Shown piece after piece: positions 58,606 to 64,000 of a stretch of 64,000 bases of DNA. Made by a program: the position numbers and the translations under genes. Below the pieces are notes generated by a model, which searched no databases, was not told where the DNA came from, and worked only from the letters and a program-made list of their open reading frames with translations. Every line of letters starts with the position of its first letter. The stretch's first letter is position 1. The DNA comes from Labedella endophytica (lineage in GTDB: Bacteria > Actinomycetota > Actinomycetes > Actinomycetales > Microbacteriaceae), in contig NZ_RZGZ01000004.1 of assembly GCF_003990045.1 (NCBI RefSeq), positions 124,001 through 188,000 of the forward strand. Reading direction: 5' to 3'.

Positions 58606-59391
58606 ATGCCCTGGAGCACGAGCGAGCTCGCGGAACTCGCGGGGACGACCGTCAACACGGTGCGTCATTATCACCGCTCGGGGTTGCTCGAGGAGCCCGA
58701 CCGGATGTCGAACGGCTACAAGCAGTACGGAGCACGGCACCTCGTCCGGCTTCTGCAGATCAGGCGACTCCGCGACCTCGGCGTCCCGCTGTCGCAGATC
58801 GAGACGGTCGGCTTCGGCGGCGAATCACCGGCCGGAGCGCTCCTCGCGATCGACGCCGACCTCGCCGCGAGTATCGAGCGGCTGCAGCGTGCGCGGGCGG
58901 AGATCCGCGCGATCCTCGACGGCTCGACGGGGACGGACGTCCCGCCGGGATTCGAGGACGTCGCCAAGCGGCTTTCCGCTCGTGAGCGATCGCTCATGCT
59001 CGTCTACGAGCAGCTCTATGACGACGAGGCCATGGGGGATCTGCGCACGATGGTCGAGAACGAGTCCGATGATGGCAGTGCGGAGTTCGAGGCGCTCGAA
59101 GCGGACGCGGACGACGAGACCCGGCAGCGCATCGCCGAACTGTTCGCGCCGGTGATCGCTCAGCACATCACCGACTACCCCTGGCTCCTGGAACCGAACG
59201 GTCATATGTCGAAGCCTCAACGTGTGACGGGCGAGACATTCGTGGAAACCATGATCGAGCTGTACAACGAGGCTCAACTGGACGTCCTCGGGAGAGCGAG
59301 CGTGATGGCCCGCGAACAGGTGGATGCGACGAGCGCCGGGCAGACCGGTACGCCGAACCACGGTGCTCACGACGAAGGAGAGAACAGATGA
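58606..59391 (+). CDS. MerR-family regulator (paralogue 4)
   Basis: A 261-aa protein: MPWSTSELAELAGTTVNTVR, HYHRSGLLEEPDRMSNGYKQ, then LLAIDADLAASIERLQRARA. The effector domain (GFEDVAKRLSARERSLMLVY, TFVETMIELYNEAQLDVLGR) is shared with paralogues 1 and 3. It stands behind its own MerR-type promoter and overlaps the GPP34 gene (ATGA), so it is probably autoregulated. Confidence 0.9.
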   Translation: MPWSTSELAELAGTTVNTVRHYHRSGLLEEPDRMSNGYKQYGARHLVRLLQIRRLRDLGVPLSQIETVGFGGESPAGALLAIDADLAASIERLQRARAEIRAILDGSTGTDVPPGFEDVAKRLSARERSLMLVYEQLYDDEAMGDLRTMVENESDDGSAEFEALEADADDETRQRIAELFAPVIAQHITDYPWLLEPNGHMSKPQRVTGETFVETMIELYNEAQLDVLGRASVMAREQVDATSAGQTGTPNHGAHDEGENR

Positions 59392-60104
59392 CGGATCAGC
59401 CCGCCCCCCGTGCCGAGGGAGCCGCCGCCCCGGCTCTCGGTGAGCACCTCCTCGTCGAGGACCTGATGCTTCTTCTCTTCCAGCCCGACTCGGGTTCGAT
59501 CGCGGGGGAGAACATCCTCTTCTACGTGTTGGCCGGAGCGGCGCTCGGCGATCTGACGATCCAGGAGCGCATCGAGGTGCGCAAGGAGGGCGCGCTCACG
59601 AACCGTGTCTACGCCCTCGACGCCACGACCGCGCCCGACGAGCTGCTCGCACCCGGGCTCGCGTACATCTCGCCGAAGCCGCGCGACGTGCAGACGGTAC
59701 TCGCGGCGATCGGTCCGGACCTCCGCGCTCCTGTACTCGACCGTCTCGTCGAGCGTGGCGACATCACGCGCGAGCAGGGCAAGACGCTCGGTATCTTCCC
59801 GTCGACGAAGCTCACCCTCGGCAGCGACCGTCGTGCCGGTCTGATCGAGCGCGTGCGCGCGGTCCTCACGGACGGTGAGACACCCGATGTCCGGACCGCC
59901 GCGAGCATCGCGCTCCTCTCCGCGAGCGGGACGCTTCCGCAGTTCCACAACGAGATCCCGTGGAGCGGTGACGTCTACACGCGTGCCAAGGCGATCGAGC
60001 GCGGCGACTGGGGTGCGGCCGCCGCATCGGAGGCCGTCACCCGCACGATGACGGCGATCCTCACCAACGCGCTCATCGCGGCCTTCGTCCTCCCCCGCGC
60101 GTAG
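59388..60104 (+). CDS. GPP34 (Golgi phosphoprotein 3-like) family protein
   Basis: A 238-aa protein. [60 protein letters not shown] and [20 protein letters not shown] fit bacterial GPP34 proteins, relatives of phosphoinositide-binding GOLPH3 and common in actinomycetes. Translationally coupled to the MerR gene. Bacterial role unclear; membrane-lipid binding is possible by homology. Confidence 0.85.
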   Translation: MTDQPAPRAEGAAAPALGEHLLVEDLMLLLFQPDSGSIAGENILFYVLAGAALGDLTIQERIEVRKEGALTNRVYALDATTAPDELLAPGLAYISPKPRDVQTVLAAIGPDLRAPVLDRLVERGDITREQGKTLGIFPSTKLTLGSDRRAGLIERVRAVLTDGETPDVRTAASIALLSASGTLPQFHNEIPWSGDVYTRAKAIERGDWGAAAASEAVTRTMTAILTNALIAAFVLPRA

Positions 60105-60150
60105 CGGCAGCCCGCACCGTCAGAAAAGGAAAACGATCATCACTGACACC

Positions 60151-61146
60151 ATGAAGGCCGTCGTCCTGAGCCGTTTCGGCGGCGCCGACGCGTTCGAACT
60201 GCGCGACGTCCCCGTGCCGACGGTCGGGCCCACGCAGGTGCGGGTGCGCGTCCACGCGACCGCCATCAACCCGCTCGACGTCCAGATCCGCCGCGGGGAC
60301 TACTCGGACGACGTACCGCTCCCGGCGATCACCGGGCACGACATCTCCGGCGTGATCGAGGAGATCGGGAACGATGTGACCGAGTTCCGCGTCGGAGAAG
60401 AGGTCTACTACACGCCGAAGATCTTCGGCGGCGCCGGTTCGTATGCCGAGCAGCACGTCGCCGACGTCGAGCTCGTCGGCCGGAAGCCGGAGAACCTCAC
60501 CCACCTCGAGGCGGCGAGCCTGACGCTCGTCGGCGGGACGGTCTGGGAGTCCCTCGTCACGCGGGCGCAGCTCACCGTGGGGGAGACGATTCTGATCCAC
60601 GGCGGCGCCGGCGGTGTCGGCTCGATCGCCATCCAAGTGGCCAAGGCGATGGGCGCGCGGGTGATCACCACGGCGAAAGCGGCGGACCACGAGTTCGTGC
60701 GCACGCTCGGAGCGGATGAGGCGATCGACTTCGCGTCGGCCGACTACGTGGACGCCGTCTCCGAGCTGACGGGTGGTGAGGGAGTCGACGTCGTCCTCGA
60801 CACCATCGGCGGCGACACGCTGACCCGGAGCCCTCTGACGCTCGCCGACGGCGGGCGCGTCGTCACCATCGTCGACATCTCGGAGCCTCAGAACCTCATC
60901 GAGGCATGGGGTAAGAACGCCGCCTACCATTTCGTCTTCACCCGACAGAACAGCGGCAAGCTCGACGCGCTCACCGCGCTGATCGAGCGAGGGCTCGTGA
61001 AGCCCGTGATCGGTGCGACGCTGCCGCTGGCACGCGTGGGCGAGGCTCACGAGATCCTCGAGAACCGGCGGGCGTACGGATTGCGCGGCAAGGTCGTGAT
61101 CGACGTCGTCGGCGACACCGTCGACGTGCCCGGGCGCCACTCGTAG
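60151..61146 (+). CDS. NADP-dependent quinone oxidoreductase-like dehydrogenase
   Basis: A 331-aa zinc-free MDR protein. [59 protein letters not shown] (cofactor motif), [20 protein letters not shown], and the C-terminal [12 protein letters not shown]. 46 bp after the GPP34 gene, so it may belong to the same unit. Confidence 0.9.
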   Translation: MKAVVLSRFGGADAFELRDVPVPTVGPTQVRVRVHATAINPLDVQIRRGDYSDDVPLPAITGHDISGVIEEIGNDVTEFRVGEEVYYTPKIFGGAGSYAEQHVADVELVGRKPENLTHLEAASLTLVGGTVWESLVTRAQLTVGETILIHGGAGGVGSIAIQVAKAMGARVITTAKAADHEFVRTLGADEAIDFASADYVDAVSELTGGEGVDVVLDTIGGDTLTRSPLTLADGGRVVTIVDISEPQNLIEAWGKNAAYHFVFTRQNSGKLDALTALIERGLVKPVIGATLPLARVGEAHEILENRRAYGLRGKVVIDVVGDTVDVPGRHS

Positions 61147-61191
61147 CCGGATTCCCTACGCTTCACGAACCGAACGACGGAGGACCGAGAC

Positions 61192-61497
61192 ATGACCGCG
61201 TACATCGTGTTCCAGCGCGAGAGCACCATCGATCAGCAGGCGCTCGACCGCTACATGGAACGCGCCGACGGAACGCTCGCGACTCACGATGTGCAGGCCC
61301 TCGTCGACTACGGCCGACACGAGGTCCTCGAGGGGCCGCCGGTCGAGGGCGTCGTCATCCTCGCCTTCCCCGACGCGGCAGCCGCGAAGGACTGGTATCT
61401 CGGCGAGGAGTACCAGGAGGTGGTCAAGAACCGCTTCCAGGGCGCGATCTACCGCGCTGTGCTCGTCGACGGTGTGGACGCCGGCACCCTTCACTGA
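61192..61497 (+). CDS. DUF1330-family protein
   Basis: A 101-aa dimeric alpha-beta barrel-type protein: AYIVFQRESTIDQQALDRYM, EVLEGPPVEGVVILAFPDAA, AKDWYLGEEYQEVVKNRFQG. GGAGGA upstream of the ATG. Function of the family is unknown. 45 bp after the dehydrogenase. Confidence 0.9.
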   Translation: MTAYIVFQRESTIDQQALDRYMERADGTLATHDVQALVDYGRHEVLEGPPVEGVVILAFPDAAAAKDWYLGEEYQEVVKNRFQGAIYRAVLVDGVDAGTLH

Positions 61498-61556
61498 GCG
61501 TCGCCCCTCGCACCCCGCTCCCCGCCCCCTCACCCCCCCCGCCCCCTCGAAGTAGT

Positions 61557-61606
61557 GCGTTTGCGCGGATTTGAGGCAGTATGCCGCCTCATATCCGCGC
61601 AAACGC
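61557..61606. repeat. 50-bp palindromic repeat, copy 2
   Basis: Nearly perfect palindrome: GCGTTTGCGCGGAT.. pairs with ..ATCCGCGCAAACGC around a GAGGCAGTATGCCGCCTC core. Same length and plan as 1999-2048. Lies between the convergent DUF1330 and DUF1801 genes, where it could act as a bidirectional terminator. Confidence 0.8.
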
Positions 61607-61628
61607 TATACCTGGCGGGGGTCGGTGG

Positions 61629-62051
61629 TCAGCGGGAGGGGTCGGCGGCGGTCGGCGCGGCCGTCCAGGCGTCGCGGACGAGGCGTTCGAGCACGGAGAG
61701 ATCGAGTGCAGCGAGGCGTTTCACGTAGACGCAGCCGACTCCCGTGGTGTGCGGGCCGAGGTCGGCAAGGATCGGATTCTCGGGGCCGTAGCCGTCGTGG
61801 ATCCCGTAGATGGTGAGGGCCGCCTTGCGCGGGGAGAAGCCCACGACGAACCACTCGTTCGTGCCCGTCGTGTTCGTATACGGGCGCGAACCGAAACCCA
61901 CCATCGAGGCGCCCCACATCACCGCGGGTTCGCCTGTGACGCGTTCCATCAGCTCGCGGACCACATGCCCCTCGGCGCGGCGCCGCTCGTCGGGCACGGC
62001 GTCGAGGAAAGCCACGACGTCCTCGCCGGTGGGCTGCGTCGCGATCGCCAT
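61629..62051 (-). CDS. DUF1801-family protein
   Basis: A 140-aa protein: TGEDVVAFLDAVPDERRRAE, GEPAVMWGASMVGFGSRPY, EWFVVGFSPRKAALTIYGIH, CVYVKRLAALDLSVLERLVR. A small frataxin-like-fold family of unknown role. Ends 22 bp from the palindromic repeat. Confidence 0.9.
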   Translation of the reverse strand: MAIATQPTGEDVVAFLDAVPDERRRAEGHVVRELMERVTGEPAVMWGASMVGFGSRPYTNTTGTNEWFVVGFSPRKAALTIYGIHDGYGPENPILADLGPHTTGVGCVYVKRLAALDLSVLERLVRDAWTAAPTAADPSR

Positions 62052-62085
62052 GCCCGCCAGGCTAGTCCGGCCAGGTGCCCGCGGC

Positions 62086-62655
62086 CTAGGAGGCCGTGGA
62101 GACGAGGTTCGGCGTGAGGGCCTGGAGGCCCATCTCCGCGATCGCGAGCACCTCGGCGGTCGTGCCGCCGTCGCGGGCGCGGGCGGCCATGCCGGTGTGC
62201 ACGGCCATCACGTAGGCCGCGAGCTGCTCCGCGTCGGTGCCGGGCAGGACGTCGCCCTCGGTGATGCCCTGGGTGATCCGCTCCGCGAACCGCTGGCGCA
62301 GCGCCTCGCGCTGAGGGGCCATCCGGGGTTCGAGCGTGAGGAAGCAGCCCGCAGGAGTGCCCGCATCGGTGTGCGCCTCGCCCGAGCTGTAGAGCATCTG
62401 CCGGATCGCTTCGAACGCGGTCGGCTCGGCGAGGGCGGCCTCTAGACCGACGGTCATCGCGTCGACGTAGCAGGCGGCGGCCGCGTGGAAGAGCTGATCC
62501 TTGTCGCCGAATGCGGCGTACAGGCTCGGCGGGGTGATGCCCATCGCCTCGGTGAGCTTCGCGACCGTCGTGGCCTCGTACCCGTCGCGCCAGAACTGTT
62601 CCATCGCGACGAGGATCGCGGTGTTCCGGTCGAAGGATCTGGGTCTGCCTGCCAT
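62086..62655 (-). CDS. TetR-family regulator
   Basis: A 189-aa protein. HTH: AMEQFWRDGYEATTVAKLTE, AMGITPPSLYAAFGDKDQLF. The C-terminal ligand domain has CFLTLEPRMAPQREALRQRF. Divergent from the 62741 SDR with a two-layer palindrome between them; a likely repressor of both. Confidence 0.9.
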   Translation of the reverse strand: MAGRPRSFDRNTAILVAMEQFWRDGYEATTVAKLTEAMGITPPSLYAAFGDKDQLFHAAAACYVDAMTVGLEAALAEPTAFEAIRQMLYSSGEAHTDAGTPAGCFLTLEPRMAPQREALRQRFAERITQGITEGDVLPGTDAEQLAAYVMAVHTGMAARARDGGTTAEVLAIAEMGLQALTPNLVSTAS

Positions 62656-62673
62656 GGTCCGTCCATTCTATAA

Positions 62674-62721
62674 CGATCACTAGGAAATGTGTTACGGTCA
62701 CATTTCATTACCTAGTGATCG
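62674..62721. promoter_or_regulatory. TetR operator, nested palindrome
   Basis: Outer arms CGATCACTAGG / CCTAGTGATCG are a perfect 11-bp inverted repeat; inner arms AAATGTG / CACATTT are a perfect 7-bp repeat. Lies between the TetR and SDR starts. Confidence 0.85.
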
Positions 62722-62740
62722 CTACAGAAAGGCATCCATC

Positions 62741-63445
62741 ATGCAGATCAAGGACTCGGTCGTTCTCGTCACCGGCGCGAATCGCGGCATCGGAGCGGAG
62801 TTCGTCCGCCAGCTCAAGGAGCGCGGCGCGGCGAAGATCTACGCGACCGCTCGCGACGCCGCCTCCATCACCGCGGACGGCGTCGAGGCCGTGGCGCTCG
62901 ACGTGACGGACGAAGGCCAGGTGCGCGCGATCGCCGAGCGGGCGACCGACGTGACGATCCTCATCAACAACGCCGGAGTGTCGTTGGGTGCCGACCTCAT
63001 CGGTGGTGACATGGACACCATCCGCCGCGAGCTCGAGACGAACGCCTTCGGACCGCTCAACACCACCCGTGCCTTCGCTCCCGTGCTCGCCGCGAACGGC
63101 GGCGGCGCGATCCTCAACGTGCTCTCCGCCATCGCGTGGTTCGCGGCTCCGGGTGCGACGTCGTACGGGATGTCGAAGGCTGCCGCATTCAGCCTCACCG
63201 AGGGAACGCGCGCGCTACTCGCCCGGCAGGGGACGCAGGTCGCCGGCCTCCTTATGGCGCTCATCGACACCGACATGGCGGCTGGCATGGACGCGCCGAA
63301 GACCGCACCGGAAACCCTCGTCGCCACAGCGCTCGACGGACTCGAGGCGGGCGCGATCGAGATCCTCGGAGACGCCATGACGGTGCAGCTAAAGGCGCAC
63401 ATGCACCTCGACCCTGCCGAGCGGTACGCGATGTTCGCCGGCTGA
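62741..63445 (+). CDS. SDR-family oxidoreductase
   Basis: A 234-aa SDR: VLVTGANRGIGAEFVRQLKE, LINNAGVSLGADL, NVLSAIAWFAAPGATSYGMS with SYGMSK giving the Tyr and Lys. No glycine-rich C-terminal GxxxxVDGG. A full-length relative of the 44241 SDR. ATG follows AGAAAGGC. Controlled by the divergent TetR. Confidence 0.9.
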   Translation: MQIKDSVVLVTGANRGIGAEFVRQLKERGAAKIYATARDAASITADGVEAVALDVTDEGQVRAIAERATDVTILINNAGVSLGADLIGGDMDTIRRELETNAFGPLNTTRAFAPVLAANGGGAILNVLSAIAWFAAPGATSYGMSKAAAFSLTEGTRALLARQGTQVAGLLMALIDTDMAAGMDAPKTAPETLVATALDGLEAGAIEILGDAMTVQLKAHMHLDPAERYAMFAG

Positions 63446-63457
63446 GCGGCGGGAGCC

Positions 63458-63970
63458 CTAGTGGCCGTCGGCCGCGAGGCAGCCTCCGTCCATGATGAGG
63501 CCGCCCGCCTGCACCGTGACCGCGCCGTCCAAAGAGACGGATCCCGTGACGCAGCCGCCGGAGGCGAGGGCGCCGAACGCGATGCCCGTGCCGTGGTCGG
63601 ACGTCTGGATGGATGACTCGTCCAGCCCGACGCTCGCGAGGGCGGCGATCACATCCTCCACCGAGGCGGGCGGGGCGAGGGCCTCGAGGGCGGCGCGAGC
63701 GGGCTCGACGTAGGAATCGAGATCCGCTTGCGTCGCCGGGTCGACCGGCATCTGCTCGCGGTAGCGCTCGTTCTCCGCCATCGCGGCGTCCGGGTCGTAG
63801 ACGGCGCAGTCGCGCTCTGCGTCGGGCACGTCGTCGAGACGCGGGCACGCGGCCGTCGGCGTGGGCGACGGGGTCGAGGCCGCTCCCGATTCCCCGCCGG
63901 CTGCACAGCCGCTCAGCGCGATCGTCGCGGCCACGGTGAGCGTGAGGACGAAACGACAGCGCCGGATCAT
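63458..63970 (-). CDS. putative lipoprotein
   Basis: About 170 aa from MIRRCRFVLTLTVAATIALS, with lipobox ALSGC near residue 22, then a Ser/Pro/Thr linker and a Cys-containing mature domain (CPRLDDVPDAERDCAVYDPD). The C-terminal VEDVIAALASVGLDESSIQT, then GGCVTGSVSLDGAVTVQ, has the look of Microbacteriaceae lipoproteins of DUF6993 type; that name is tentative. The last 30 bp of the window hold no separate feature. Confidence 0.65.
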   Translation of the reverse strand: MIRRCRFVLTLTVAATIALSGCAAGGESGAASTPSPTPTAACPRLDDVPDAERDCAVYDPDAAMAENERYREQMPVDPATQADLDSYVEPARAALEALAPPASVEDVIAALASVGLDESSIQTSDHGTGIAFGALASGGCVTGSVSLDGAVTVQAGGLIMDGGCLAADGH

Positions 63971-64000
63971 CGTTCCGCCAGCGCCTCGCGCAGCATCCAC

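Noticed and set aside
1-64000. CRISPR array, tRNA/rRNA genes, insertion sequences
   Set aside because: No regularly spaced direct repeats, no CCA-ended cloverleaf-like sequence I could recognise, and no transposase or integrase motifs in any plausible frame.

Overview
The window is about 70% GC, gene-dense, uses many GTG starts, and carries F420/LLM-type, LtrA, BTAD, GPP34, CPBP and CopD-CtaG proteins. This points to a high-GC actinobacterium, most likely of the Microbacteriaceae. That placement is an inference from protein style; no rRNA or tRNA gene is visible. There is no transposase, integrase or CRISPR array.

Layout. 0-25 kb is mostly ordinary chromosome: a NERD-domain gene cut by the window edge, an XRE/ImmA-type regulatory module with a divergent HTH gene, an SDR-DUF2867 protein, a CopD-CtaG fusion with a DsbA-like partner, two small paralogues of unknown family (8979 and 9742), a 360-bp stretch with four strong hairpins, MarR/EamA, YdeI-like and amidohydrolase genes, two related membrane-anchored proteins (15939 and 16649), a pentapeptide-repeat protein, and a BTAD regulator facing an alpha/beta hydrolase with SARP-like direct repeats between them. 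Three kinds of dispersed palindromic repeat lie between genes here.

25-60 kb is the unusual part. Nearly every transcription unit starts with the same promoter architecture: TTGACC-like -35, exactly 19 bp, then a TnnnnT -10. The over-long spacer contains an imperfect dyad, CCTGT n7 ACAGG. I find 22 of these on both strands, several in divergent pairs. A 19-bp spacer with a dyad is the hallmark of MerR-family activators, and four MerR genes (33214, 38424, 50132, 58606) plus a MerR fragment (about 50903) sit among them. The controlled genes encode SDRs, alpha/beta hydrolases, an LLM flavin oxidoreductase, an ABC exporter, a small multidrug efflux-type protein, CPBP proteases, LtrA, a beta-lactamase-like serine hydrolase, DUF4188, DUF1345 and GPP34 proteins, Fe-S/acetyltransferase proteins and two paralogues of an unknown membrane family (40069 and 51491). 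I read this as one compact stress or drug-response regulon shared by paralogous MerR proteins.

The same region shows active gene decay by internal deletion: an M20 peptidase remnant (26772), an SDR with its middle removed in frame (45585), a short MerR (38424), a MerR scrap (50903), and a 34-codon relic joining the two ends of a small multidrug efflux gene (58103). Three regulon genes (48365, 51304, 54073) have their ATG 7-8 nt after the -10, so their mRNAs should be leaderless.

60-64 kb returns to ordinary genes: a quinone-oxidoreductase-type dehydrogenase, DUF1330 and DUF1801 proteins, a divergent TetR/SDR pair around a strong palindromic operator, and a lipoprotein.
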